Of a DNA stretch of 64,000 nt, positions 8,595-17,485 are shown piece after piece (within the stretch, counting starts at the first letter, position 1; each line of letters begins with the position of its first letter). The notes under the pieces are model-generated. The model did no database searches. It worked only from the letters and a program-made list of their open reading frames with translations, and was not told the origin of the DNA. The translations under genes were made by a program, and so were the position numbers. Source of the DNA: Cupriavidus pauculus (GTDB lineage Bacteria; Pseudomonadota; Gammaproteobacteria; Burkholderiales; Burkholderiaceae); the NCBI RefSeq assembly GCF_002858765.1, contig NZ_PJRP01000011.1, positions 177,060-241,059 of the forward strand. The letters are read 5' to 3'.

Positions 8595-10340
8595 CTATGG
8601 ATGGGTGACGGAAGGGGGCAGGCCTGTCTGGTACTGCTCGCGAAGCAGGCGTTTGTTGATCTTGCCAACACTGGTTTTCTCGATCGCGTCAACAAAGAGC
8701 ACGCGGTCCGGGACGGCATACTTTGAGATGGTGCCGCGACGGACGAATTCACGCAGATGGTCCTGAATGTCCGTAGTATTGGCCACCTGTCCCGGCCGGA
8801 GCACGATCAGCGCCAGCGGGCGCTCGCCCCACCGCGCGTCTTTGACACCGATGACCGCCACTTCGTTGATGGCGGCGTGACGCGAGATTAGGTCTTCGAG
8901 CTCCAGTGACGACACCCACTCGCCGCCGCTTTTGATCACATCCTTGATGCGGTCCGTGACCTGCAGATAGCCATCGCTGTCGATCGAGCCGATATCGTTG
9001 GTATGGAGGTAGCCGCCTGCCCAAAGGTGTTCAGACTCTGCTGCGTTGCCAAGGTAGCCTTGCGTAAGCCATGGTGCCCGCACCACGATTTCACCACTGG
9101 CCTTGCCATCGTGCGCAACATCGCGCATGTGCGCATCAACGATGCGCAGATCTACTAGAGGGATGGGTAACCCGGTCTTGGTGCGCACGTCGAGCTCGGT
9201 GTCCGCATCGTCTAGCAACGTCGTTTTGACCTGCGCCAGCGTGAGAATGGGGCAGGTCTCCGACATGCCGTAGCCGGTGAACACGTCGATGCCGCGATCG
9301 ATGGCGGCCTGCGCCAAGCCGCGTGGCAGTGCTGATCCACCAACAATGATCTTCAGGCCACTCAGGTTGACGCCGGCTGAATCCGGGTGCGAGAGGATCA
9401 TGTGCAATAGCGTTGGAACGCCGTGGGAGAACGTCACACGCTCGCGCTGTATCAGGCGCAGAAGGTGATCCGCGGAATATCGCCCCGGATAAACCTGTTT
9501 CATGCCGAGTGCAGTGGCTACATAGGGCATCCCCCAGGCATGCACATGGAACATCGGCGTGAGCGGCATGTACACATCGTCTCGATGTACGCGTCCCTGC
9601 CTCGGGGCGCTGGTGAGCGCGGCCATAGTCGCCAACGTATGGAGCACGATCTGCCGATGGCTGAAATACACGCCCTTGGGCAACCCTGTAGTGCCGGTTG
9701 TGTAGAAGGTCGTTGCCCGCGCGTTTTCGTCGAAGTCGGGAAAGCTATAGTCTGGTGGAGACTCGCTCAGAAGCACTTCGTACTCTGCGACAAAGCCGTC
9801 CGGCAGTGGAGTGCTCTCGATTGAGAGTGTGTCTTCGCCGATCAGAACCAGGCGCTCGACGGATTCGAGCTGGTCACGAATCGCTTCGATTATGGGCAAA
9901 AAGTCCACGTGGACAATCAGCAGTTTGACCCGTGCGTGATTCAGTGTATAGGCGATCTGCTCGGGCGAGAGGCGCACATTCACCGTCATCAATACCGCAC
10001 CCATCATAGGAACGCCGAAATAGCTTTCGAGATATCGGTGGCTATCCCAGTCCATCATTGCGACCGTATCCCCCGGCTCGATGCCCAGCGAATGCAAGCC
10101 GCTGGCTAGTTGGCCAATTCGGTGCCGCATGGTCCAGTAACAGTGGCGAACCTGCTCGCGATAAACGACCTCCTGCTCGGGGTTGACCGCAAGGGGGGTA
10201 TGCAACAACTGTTTGATGAGCAGCGGATAGGCGTACGCGGATGGCGTGCGGTCAATAGGGGTGGGCCGTGACACGGAGAGACTCCTCGATCGTTGTGGCG
10301 GCGGGCGGGGCAGCATGCCTTGAAGTCCGGAAATGCTCAT
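8595..10340 (-). CDS. Acyl-CoA synthetase (AMP-forming, FadD/AlkK-like)
   Basis: A 581-residue ANL-superfamily ligase. It shows the phosphate-binding loop YTTGTTGLPKGV near residue 220, GYGMSETCP near 375, LHTNDIG near 450 and the C-terminal lysine region EKTSVGKINKR near 555. It activates a carboxylic acid to its CoA thioester via an acyl-adenylate. Closest by overall pattern to medium-chain fatty acid ligases. The first 25 residues are Pro/Ser/Arg rich and may not be translated. It lies upstream of the DUF485-symporter pair on the same strand, so uptake and activation may be co-transcribed. Confidence 0.88.
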   Translation of the reverse strand: MSISGLQGMLPRPPPQRSRSLSVSRPTPIDRTPSAYAYPLLIKQLLHTPLAVNPEQEVVYREQVRHCYWTMRHRIGQLASGLHSLGIEPGDTVAMMDWDSHRYLESYFGVPMMGAVLMTVNVRLSPEQIAYTLNHARVKLLIVHVDFLPIIEAIRDQLESVERLVLIGEDTLSIESTPLPDGFVAEYEVLLSESPPDYSFPDFDENARATTFYTTGTTGLPKGVYFSHRQIVLHTLATMAALTSAPRQGRVHRDDVYMPLTPMFHVHAWGMPYVATALGMKQVYPGRYSADHLLRLIQRERVTFSHGVPTLLHMILSHPDSAGVNLSGLKIIVGGSALPRGLAQAAIDRGIDVFTGYGMSETCPILTLAQVKTTLLDDADTELDVRTKTGLPIPLVDLRIVDAHMRDVAHDGKASGEIVVRAPWLTQGYLGNAAESEHLWAGGYLHTNDIGSIDSDGYLQVTDRIKDVIKSGGEWVSSLELEDLISRHAAINEVAVIGVKDARWGERPLALIVLRPGQVANTTDIQDHLREFVRRGTISKYAVPDRVLFVDAIEKTSVGKINKRLLREQYQTGLPPSVTHP

Positions 10341-10392
10341 GCGGAGGCCGCCGGATTCCTGGCAGCGTAAGCGCCATGGCCCTGCTTTCCAG

Positions 10393-10444
10393 CCCCCCGA
10401 TAGGGGAGGCGCCGCGACCTGCCGGGGGCTCCCCTATCGGGGGG
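10393..10444. repeat. Long GC-rich inverted repeat between divergent genes
   Basis: CCCCCCGATAGGGGA (10393-10407) and its exact complement TCCCCTATCGGGGGG (10430-10444) flank a 22-nt GC-rich loop. The element lies in the 234-bp divergent interval between the acyl-CoA synthetase and the SDR. It can form a very stable hairpin or cruciform and is too long for an ordinary operator half-site. Confidence 0.7.
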
Positions 10445-10574
10445 GCCTCCCCATTAGGGTGGCTGGCTGCTCAGATACGGCCGCTTAATCTGTGCGAACC
10501 ATTCGGGAGCGGGCGACGAACCAACGTTGTGAAGGGTGTCCGCTCCGCATACCGTTTTGAAGGAGACCCAAAAT

Positions 10575-11363
10575 ATGGCTTCCACACCCCGTTTTTCTCC
10601 TGTCTTTCCGGACCTGGAAGGCAAAGTGGCACTTGTCACTGGCGCGTTTAGTGGTCTCGGTCGTCACTTCGCGCTCACATTGGCGAAGGCGGGATGCAGG
10701 GTGGCGCTCGCCGGTAGGCGCGTGGCAGAAGGGGAGTACCTGAGGGACGAAATTCTGGCGATGGGAGGAATCAGTTGCGTCGTGCAGCTGGATGTCTGCG
10801 ACCCTGATTCCGTATCCGGCGCCTTCTTCAAGACTGAGCAAGCGCTGGGCGTTGTAGAAATTGTGGTCAACAGTGCTGGTATTGCAACGACGGGGCCAGC
10901 GCTGGAAACGACCGAGCAGGATTGGCAGCGGGTCATTGATACCAATCTCTCAGGTGCCTGGCGTGTGGCTCAGTACGCTGCGCAACAGATGCGAGAAGCA
11001 AACCGGCCTGGCAGCATTATCAACATCGCGTCCATCCTCGGGCTTAGGGTAGCGCAGCAGGTGCCCGCATACACGGCCGCCAAGGCCGGATTGATCCACC
11101 TGACACAATCGCTTGCGCTTGAATGGGCGCGTCATGGCATCCGTGTCAACGCGCTAGCGCCGGGGTACTTTGCCACTGACATCAATCGCGCCTTCTTTGA
11201 GACGGATAGCGGGCAAGCGATGGTCCGGCGGATTCCCCAGCGGCGCTTGGGTCAGCCCTCACAGCTTGATGGCGCCCTGCTCCTGCTGGCATCGGCGGCA
11301 TCCGACTATGTTACCGGTGTGGTGTTGCCCGTCGACGGCGGGCATCTGGTCAGCACGCTGTGA
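10575..11363 (+). CDS. SDR-family 3-hydroxyacyl/3-oxoacyl oxidoreductase
   Basis: A 262-residue classical short-chain dehydrogenase: cofactor motif TGAFSGLG near residue 22, NSAG at about 98, the active-site YTAAK at about 170 and a C-terminal VDGGH. The start at 10575 (MASTPRF) has AGGAGA eight bases upstream; an upstream Met in the same frame lacks a ribosome-binding site. It leads a plus-strand set with an APH-type kinase and an acyl-CoA dehydrogenase, so an acyl-CoA beta-oxidation or hydroxy-acid role is likely. Confidence 0.88.
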   Translation: MASTPRFSPVFPDLEGKVALVTGAFSGLGRHFALTLAKAGCRVALAGRRVAEGEYLRDEILAMGGISCVVQLDVCDPDSVSGAFFKTEQALGVVEIVVNSAGIATTGPALETTEQDWQRVIDTNLSGAWRVAQYAAQQMREANRPGSIINIASILGLRVAQQVPAYTAAKAGLIHLTQSLALEWARHGIRVNALAPGYFATDINRAFFETDSGQAMVRRIPQRRLGQPSQLDGALLLLASAASDYVTGVVLPVDGGHLVSTL

Positions 11364-11403
11364 CGTGCCACGCGATCCTCAACACCATTTAGGGCACAGT
11401 CCG

Positions 11404-12447
11404 ATGAATGAAACGACACACCGCAATTGGGATGCGCTGGCGCAGTTACTCCATGAGCGCGGGCTCATAGACCATGCTTCGCTTACGGCCGCGCCGCTTA
11501 CCGGCGGTCAGTCCAACCCCACCTATCTGATCTCGTCCGGCGGGCGGCGCTATGTACTGCGCATGAAGCCGGCCGGGCAAATCCAGGCCAAGGCGCACGC
11601 CATCGACAGGGAGTATCGCGTGATGTGCGCTCTACAACAAGGCGCTGTGCCGGTGCCCGAAGTGCATCTGTACAGCGATGATCTGTCCATCGTTGGCAGC
11701 CCGTTTTACCTGATGGAGTATCTAGAGGGTCGGGTGCTGGTGGACCAGTCGTTGCCGGGTATGCAGCCCGAGGAGCGCCTCGCCATTTACGCGGAAATGA
11801 ATCGCGTGCTGGCTTCCCTCCATCGCGTTGACGTGGAAAAGGTCGGGCTATCCGACTACAGTCCGCACGGCAGCTACCTGGCGCGCCAGATTGCCGGGTG
11901 GACGCGCCAGTGCCGCACCACGGGAGCGGCTGACAGTTCCGCCATGCAAGTGCTGATGAACTGGCTTCCAAGAAACATTCCTGAGGTCGAAGAGACGCGT
12001 CTCGTTCACGGCGACTTCCGGCTTGACAATCTGGTCTTCCACCCCGACGAACCGAAGGTCATTGGGGTGTTGGATTGGGAGTTGTCGGCGCTGGGGCATC
12101 CACTCGTCGACTTTGCCTATCACTGCCTGAGTTGGCACATTCCGTCATCGTTGTGGCGTGGAGTCGCCGACATCGACTTCGAGAATCTCGGGATCCCGAG
12201 CGAAAAGACGTATATGCAGTGGTATTGCGATGCCAATGGCAGCGCAGGTATGGAGCACTGGGATTTCTACATCGCATACAACCTCTTCCGGCTGGCCGCC
12301 ATCATGTTCGGGATTGCAGAGAGGGCGAGGCAAGGCAATGCCGCCGCCGCTGATGCCGTTGAAACCGGCCGCAAGGCCGGGCCGATGGCGGAACTGGGCT
12401 GGCATTTCGCGATGCGCTATCAAGCGGGGCGCCGACTGACGCAATAG
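11404..12447 (+). CDS. APH-family phosphotransferase of the acyl-CoA catabolism type
   Basis: A 347-residue kinase-fold protein. The aminoglycoside-phosphotransferase/choline-kinase catalytic motif HGDFRLDN (near residue 202) and the metal-binding DWE (near 223) are intact, as is the N-terminal GGQSNPTYLI loop. APH proteins encoded beside acyl-CoA dehydrogenases (human ACAD10/11, Pseudomonas LvaA) phosphorylate 4-hydroxyacyl-CoAs rather than antibiotics. The position between an SDR and an acyl-CoA dehydrogenase argues for that role here, which is inference. The start follows the SDR by 40 bases. Confidence 0.85.
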   Translation: MNETTHRNWDALAQLLHERGLIDHASLTAAPLTGGQSNPTYLISSGGRRYVLRMKPAGQIQAKAHAIDREYRVMCALQQGAVPVPEVHLYSDDLSIVGSPFYLMEYLEGRVLVDQSLPGMQPEERLAIYAEMNRVLASLHRVDVEKVGLSDYSPHGSYLARQIAGWTRQCRTTGAADSSAMQVLMNWLPRNIPEVEETRLVHGDFRLDNLVFHPDEPKVIGVLDWELSALGHPLVDFAYHCLSWHIPSSLWRGVADIDFENLGIPSEKTYMQWYCDANGSAGMEHWDFYIAYNLFRLAAIMFGIAERARQGNAAAADAVETGRKAGPMAELGWHFAMRYQAGRRLTQ

Positions 12448-12575
12448 TTGGTACTGCAGACCAAACAGAAACACTGTCCGCCATAGTTTACGGCGGGGCT
12501 TGCAACGTCAGGGTTGCGTGAGTCGGGTGTGTATTCCCGCGCTGATGCGATTCTTCCAACAGAGGTTACTTTCCG

Positions 12576-14345
12576 ATGACTTACCACGCACCACTAAAGG
12601 ATATGCGTTTCATCTTGGACGCAATCGCGAGTTTCGACGCTGTTCACGGGCTGCCTGGATTCGAGGAGGCCTCGTGGGATGTCGCGTGCGCAGTGTTGGA
12701 GGAGGCGGCCAAGTTCAGTGAAGAGGTCGTAGCACCACTGAATCGCGTTGGTGATCTTGAGCCAAGCCACTGGAGTGAAGGCGCTGTAGTTACGACGCCA
12801 GGCTTCAGTGACGCGTTTCGCCAGTTCGGTGACGGCGGCTGGCAAGGGATACAACATCCGCCGCCATTTGGCGGGCAGGGCCTGCCAAAGTTGCTGGCGA
12901 CGGCATGCCAAGAAATGTTGCATTCGGCAAACTTGTCGTTTGCACTTTGTCCGATGCTTACCGATGGTGCCATTGAGGCGCTACTGACAGCCGGATCTGA
13001 CGAACAAAAGGCTATGTTCCTGCCGAAACTGATCTCCGGCGAGTGGACTGGCACGATGAACCTGACAGAGCCCCAGGCTGGCTCTGATCTGGCTGCGGTA
13101 CGGGCGCGTGCCGAGCCGCTGGGCGACGGTACTTACAAGGTGTTCGGCACCAAGATCTTCATCACATACGGTGAACACGACATGGCGGACAACATCGTCC
13201 ACCTGGTGTTGGCCCGCACACCTGCTGCGCCGGATGGTGTGAAGGGCATCTCCCTCTTTATCGTGCCCAAGTTTCTGGTCAATGCGAACGGCTCTACGGG
13301 CGCACGCAATGATGTGCATTGCGTGTCGATTGAGCACAAGCTGGGTATCAAGGCCAGCCCGACCGCGGTACTGCAGTTCGGCGACCATGGTGGTGCCATT
13401 GGCACGTTAGTGGGCGAAGAGAATCGTGGACTTGAGTACATGTTTATCATGATGAACTCGGCGCGATTTGCGGTCGGCATGCAGGGCATCGCTGTCTCCG
13501 AGCGCGCCTACCAGCAGGCAGTGACCTATGCGCGGGAGCGTGTGCAGAGCCGGCCGGTCGACGGTTCTGCGTGCGAAGCGGTGGCAATCATCCATCACCC
13601 CGACGTCAAGCGCATGCTAATGACCATGCGCAGTCTGATCGAAGGCGCCCGTGCAGTGGCATACGTGGCTGCCGCTACCAGCGATGCCGCGCACAGTCAT
13701 CCGGACGAGACCGTGCGTAAGCAGAACCAGGCGGTCTACGAGTTCCTGGTGCCAATCGTGAAGGGCTGGAGCACTGAACTGTCGATCGATGTGACCAGCC
13801 TCTGCGTGCAAGTGCATGGAGGCATGGGATTCATCGAGGAAACCGGCGCTGCCCAGCACTACCGCGATGCACGGATACTGCCGATCTATGAAGGTACTAC
13901 GGCCATCCAGGCAAACGACTTGGTCGGCCGCAAGACAGTGCGCGACGGCGGTGCGGCGGCCCGTGCTCTCTGCGCCAGCATTGCGGAAACCGAAGCGGCT
14001 CTGGGTAAGCATGGCGGTGCCGCATTCGCGACGGTGCACGCGCACCTCGCCAAGGGGCGTGCCGCGCTAGAGACGGTGGTCGAGTTCGTTGTTGCCAATG
14101 CAAAGTCGGACCCGAACGCGGTGTTCGCCGGCAGCGTGCCGTACCTGAAGCTGTGCGGCATTGTTTTCTCTGGCTGGCAGCTAGGCCGCGCCATGCTCGC
14201 CGCCGACGCGAGGCGGGCGGATGATCCGGCTTTCTACGACGCCAAGATTGCCACCGCAGTGTTCTTTGCTCAGCATATTTTGTCCCAATCGTTTGGGCTA
14301 CGTGAGGCATCGTTGGCAGGCGATGTGCCGAACTTGATGATCTAG
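12576..14345 (+). CDS. Acyl-CoA dehydrogenase
   Basis: A 589-residue FAD-dependent acyl-CoA dehydrogenase of the long form with a C-terminal extra domain. The FAD/substrate motif appears as TGTMNLTEPQAGSDL near residue 155. The C-terminal catalytic region is YEGTTAIQANDLVGRK near 447-462, and CVQVHGGMGFIEETGAAQHYRDARI precedes it. It introduces the alpha-beta double bond of an acyl-CoA, passing electrons to ETF. Length and layout match the FadE5/AcdA-like group rather than 380-residue short-chain enzymes. It is last in the SDR-kinase-dehydrogenase set. Confidence 0.92.
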   Translation: MTYHAPLKDMRFILDAIASFDAVHGLPGFEEASWDVACAVLEEAAKFSEEVVAPLNRVGDLEPSHWSEGAVVTTPGFSDAFRQFGDGGWQGIQHPPPFGGQGLPKLLATACQEMLHSANLSFALCPMLTDGAIEALLTAGSDEQKAMFLPKLISGEWTGTMNLTEPQAGSDLAAVRARAEPLGDGTYKVFGTKIFITYGEHDMADNIVHLVLARTPAAPDGVKGISLFIVPKFLVNANGSTGARNDVHCVSIEHKLGIKASPTAVLQFGDHGGAIGTLVGEENRGLEYMFIMMNSARFAVGMQGIAVSERAYQQAVTYARERVQSRPVDGSACEAVAIIHHPDVKRMLMTMRSLIEGARAVAYVAAATSDAAHSHPDETVRKQNQAVYEFLVPIVKGWSTELSIDVTSLCVQVHGGMGFIEETGAAQHYRDARILPIYEGTTAIQANDLVGRKTVRDGGAAARALCASIAETEAALGKHGGAAFATVHAHLAKGRAALETVVEFVVANAKSDPNAVFAGSVPYLKLCGIVFSGWQLGRAMLAADARRADDPAFYDAKIATAVFFAQHILSQSFGLREASLAGDVPNLMI

Positions 14346-14445
14346 GCCTGGGTGTCGCTGCCTACATTCTCCTGGGCGTCACCGCGTAGCGACCAACCTC
14401 ATTCACGGCAGCGTTGATGCGCCCAAAGAACTTCGGGTTAGTGAA

Positions 14446-15258
14446 TCAACCGCCTGAATGCGATGGCGGTGCGCTGCGCCACGTACGGTCCAGGACCATC
14501 CTGTACGAAAACCGCTCGGCGGGATGTACCGACCATGCCATCTCAATGAGGTTGCCGCTGCTGTCGCGATATTGACGGTTGATCCACAGGCCGGCAGTGC
14601 CGGGCGGCACCTTGAGCAGTTCGGCAATATCGGGCGGCAGCGCCGCGGCATGGATGACCTGTTCGATGCGGGAGACGGCAACATTGAACTGCTGCTCGAT
14701 CAGGTGAAACACCGAGGCCTCGATGTCCTGCTCGGCACCGCGAACACCGCGGTAGTCAGGATGGACCCACACCTCGTTGTAACAGATTGGCGCATCGGCA
14801 CCATCGCCAGTGCGCACCCCTCGAATCACGAGCCAGAGCTGACCTTGATACGGATGCAGCACGGGGTCGGCATCGTTGCCCACTTCGCGCAGATCGCGGG
14901 ACAATACATGCATGCGCGTGGTGGCGGCGTATTGAAGCAGGTCGCCCACCTGGCCCACCGCCAATTCGTAGCCCTGTTTGGCTCGGGCCGCCGTCACGAT
15001 CGTGCCCACGCGCGGCGTACGCTTGATCAGTTCGAGCCGGACAAGGCGCTCGATCGCCGCGCGCACGGTGTGGCGGCTCGCCCCGAACTGCTTGCACAGC
15101 TCCATCTCGGTCGGGATCTTGCTGCCCACCGGGTACTTCCCCGATTCGATTTCCGCACGTAGGCTACGGGCGAGGGCGAGATAACGGGGGCTGGCGTCGG
15201 CGCGCATGTGCGCATCCGTGTCGGCAAAATCGTCAGGGAGGGTGCCGCCTTGGTCCAT
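14446..15258 (-). CDS. GntR-family (HutC type) transcriptional regulator
   Basis: A 270-residue repressor-type protein: winged helix at about 25-90 (YLALARSLRAEIESGKYPVG, PTEMELCKQFGASRHTVR) and a C-terminal UTRA effector domain ending WINRQYRDSSGNLIEMAWSVHPAERF. An internal Met at residue 18 may be the real start. It reads toward the end of the acyl-CoA dehydrogenase gene and lies downstream of the MFS-lyase-dioxygenase-receptor genes on the same strand. It is the obvious candidate to bind the TTTGTCCGGACAAA palindrome before that operon; no binding is shown. Confidence 0.88.
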   Translation of the reverse strand: MDQGGTLPDDFADTDAHMRADASPRYLALARSLRAEIESGKYPVGSKIPTEMELCKQFGASRHTVRAAIERLVRLELIKRTPRVGTIVTAARAKQGYELAVGQVGDLLQYAATTRMHVLSRDLREVGNDADPVLHPYQGQLWLVIRGVRTGDGADAPICYNEVWVHPDYRGVRGAEQDIEASVFHLIEQQFNVAVSRIEQVIHAAALPPDIAELLKVPPGTAGLWINRQYRDSSGNLIEMAWSVHPAERFSYRMVLDRTWRSAPPSHSGG

Positions 15259-15386
15259 GAGTTGCAGTGCTAGCGTCGGGTGAAGGATCGAAACGGAGCA
15301 TAGCCGGGTTGCGTCGTGGCGGGCAAGGGCTGTTGTGCTACGGCGCGATGGCGGCCAGTCGGGGGCAGCCGGCGATCAGCCGCCGG

Positions 15387-16604
15387 TCAGTCGCCCAAAT
15401 GGGACGAACTGGCAACGGGCGCGCGGCCGCCCCAGAACAATAGTCCGGCCGCCACCACGGGCACGCCCGCCAACGCCAGGTAAGCCACGCTCAGGCTGTC
15501 CACGCGTTGCGCAAAGTAACCGAACGCAGCAGGGCCGGATACCACGCCAAAATAGGTGCAGAACAACGCGCCGCCCGTGACCGATGCCACGCGCCCGGGC
15601 GGCGCGAGCCGTGCGACTTCTCCCAGGTAGACGCCGTTCCATCCGATCGCAGTTGCCCCGAGCAATGCGGCCACCAGGCAGAGCGGCACCAGCGTCCACT
15701 GGGCAGTGAACATGCCCGTTGCCACGGTGCTCGTGCTCATCAGCACCGCCAGCAGCATCAACACGCCGCGCGGCGCCCCCGCCAGGTCTGCAAGGCGGCC
15801 CCACGCGATACGGCCGGCAATGCCAGCCCCCTGGGTGACCGCATAGATCAGGCCGGCTTGCGTCAGCCCAACGCCGATCTCGGTGGTCAGGTAGACCATC
15901 AGATAGCCGCTGACCGATAGCTGGCAGGCCGAGAACAGCAGCGAGACCGCGGCCATCGAGCGCAGCCGCCGATCGCCCAGAACATCGTTGAACATTTGAC
16001 GCAGGTTCGCCGCCAGCACGAAGTGGCCGGAAGCAGCATCGTCGTGCATGGCGCGCAACGGGTGGCTCAGGGCGGTGATGGCAAGGGCCGCCGCTGCCAG
16101 GGCACCGAATGCGGCTTGCCACGAGGTAAGGGCGGCCAGTGGCGGCAGGACGGCGCCAGCCAGTAGTCCCCCAAGCGGTACGCCAGTCTGCTTGAGCGAG
16201 AATACGAAGCCCATGCGTCCGGCCGAAGTGGTGCGCGCGAGGATCTGCGAACTGGCCGGCGTGATTGGGCCGTAGCCCAGCCCGCTGACCAGCGCGGCCA
16301 CCGGTCGCAGCTCCGGCACGCCGGTGGCCAGCATGCCGAGAGCCGCTGCCTGGGCCACCAGGCCAAACTGCGATGCCCGCACCGGGCCCCACGCGCCGAC
16401 CATACCCGCGCCGGCCACGCTGCCCACCATGCCACCGACGTAGACCAGCGACAAGAACAGGCCGACACTGGTCAACGCCACGCCCGGGATCACGGGCGCC
16501 AGCACCGCGAAGGACAGTGTGGCGGCCGTGGCCAGCATCTGGATGGCCAGCGTGCTGGCAAGCATGAGCGCCGGCCGACCGGGGGCGGGCAGGGCAGCGG
16601 TCAT
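15387..16604 (-). CDS. MFS permease
   Basis: A 405-residue major facilitator protein with about twelve hydrophobic segments. The start MTAALPAPGRP at 16604 overlaps the lyase stop by four bases, so the upstream extension to 16631 is unlikely. No substrate motif is visible. As the last gene of a lyase-dioxygenase-Bug operon it probably imports the operon's substrate or exports a product. Confidence 0.88.
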   Translation of the reverse strand: MTAALPAPGRPALMLASTLAIQMLATAATLSFAVLAPVIPGVALTSVGLFLSLVYVGGMVGSVAGAGMVGAWGPVRASQFGLVAQAAALGMLATGVPELRPVAALVSGLGYGPITPASSQILARTTSAGRMGFVFSLKQTGVPLGGLLAGAVLPPLAALTSWQAAFGALAAAALAITALSHPLRAMHDDAASGHFVLAANLRQMFNDVLGDRRLRSMAAVSLLFSACQLSVSGYLMVYLTTEIGVGLTQAGLIYAVTQGAGIAGRIAWGRLADLAGAPRGVLMLLAVLMSTSTVATGMFTAQWTLVPLCLVAALLGATAIGWNGVYLGEVARLAPPGRVASVTGGALFCTYFGVVSGPAAFGYFAQRVDSLSVAYLALAGVPVVAAGLLFWGGRAPVASSSHLGD

Positions 16605-17485
16605 GAAGCGTGGCGCTTGTCGAAGTCCCACACCGATTCGAAGTCCATCAGCGTGTTGAAACGCGGGAAGTCGTAGAGACGATCGCCGATGCCCAGCGAG
16701 GTGCGGTTTTCCTGGAGGTGACTGTAGACGTCCTCCAGCGCCTTACCCATCGCCAGGAAGCCTACCGCCGGATAGATGGCGATGGCAAAGCCCATCTGTT
16801 CCAGCGTTTCGGCGGGCAGAACCGGGGTGCGGCCCGTTTCCACCACGTTGACCAGCAGCGGCAGATCGAAGGTGCGGCCGATGATCTCGAGCTCCCTCTC
16901 GGATTCGGGGGACTCCACGAAGAGGATATCGGCCCCTGCCTTGGCATAGGCCTCGGCGCGGCGCAGGGCTTCGTCGAGACCCAGCGTCGTGCGGGCATCG
17001 GTACGGGCCAGAATCAGGAAATCGCGGCTCTCGCGCGCTTCGACCGCTACCTGGATTTTCCGGACCATGTCCTCGACTGGAATCACGCGCCGGCCCGGTG
17101 TATGGCCGCATTTCTTCGGGAATTCCTGGTCTTCTAGCTGAATCACGCTGGCACCCGCGCGCTCGTAGCCGCGCACGGTGTGCGCGACGTTGAGCAAGCC
17201 GCCGTAACCGGTATCGCCGTCGCAGATCATCGGTACGGTCGCCGCCGAGCAGAATGCGCCCACGCGGTTGACCATGTCGGTGTAGGTCGCCAGTCCTGCG
17301 TCGGGCAGGCCCAGGTACGACGCAACGGTGCCGTAGCCGGTCATGTAGAGGCAGTCGAATCCCATGCGGGTGGCGATGCGCACGGAGATCATGTCGAAGA
17401 CGCCGGGCGCCGCGATCAGGCGCTTGCGGGCGAGCAGTTCGCGCATGGAAGGGCGGTCTGCGCCCTGGCTTTGAATGGTGGTCAT
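16601..17485 (-). CDS. Isocitrate lyase/PEP mutase-family C-C lyase (KKCGH type), copy 1
   Basis: A 294-residue TIM-barrel enzyme. It shows the metal-site motif CDGDTGYGG near residue 89, the catalytic loop EDQEFPKKCGHTPG near 118-131, and ARTDAR near 160. The Lys-Lys-Cys-Gly-His loop is that of methylisocitrate and 2,3-dimethylmalate lyases, which retro-aldol cleave a 2-hydroxy di- or tricarboxylate to pyruvate (or glyoxylate) plus another acid. A second lyase lies at 27251-28114. The ATG overlaps the preceding dioxygenase stop by one base. Confidence 0.9.
   Translation of the reverse strand: MTTIQSQGADRPSMRELLARKRLIAAPGVFDMISVRIATRMGFDCLYMTGYGTVASYLGLPDAGLATYTDMVNRVGAFCSAATVPMICDGDTGYGGLLNVAHTVRGYERAGASVIQLEDQEFPKKCGHTPGRRVIPVEDMVRKIQVAVEARESRDFLILARTDARTTLGLDEALRRAEAYAKAGADILFVESPESERELEIIGRTFDLPLLVNVVETGRTPVLPAETLEQMGFAIAIYPAVGFLAMGKALEDVYSHLQENRTSLGIGDRLYDFPRFNTLMDFESVWDFDKRHAS

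Noticed and set aside
11404..12447. Antibiotic-resistance reading of the APH-family gene
   Set aside because: Its neighbours are acyl-CoA catabolism genes, the usual setting of non-resistance APH proteins.
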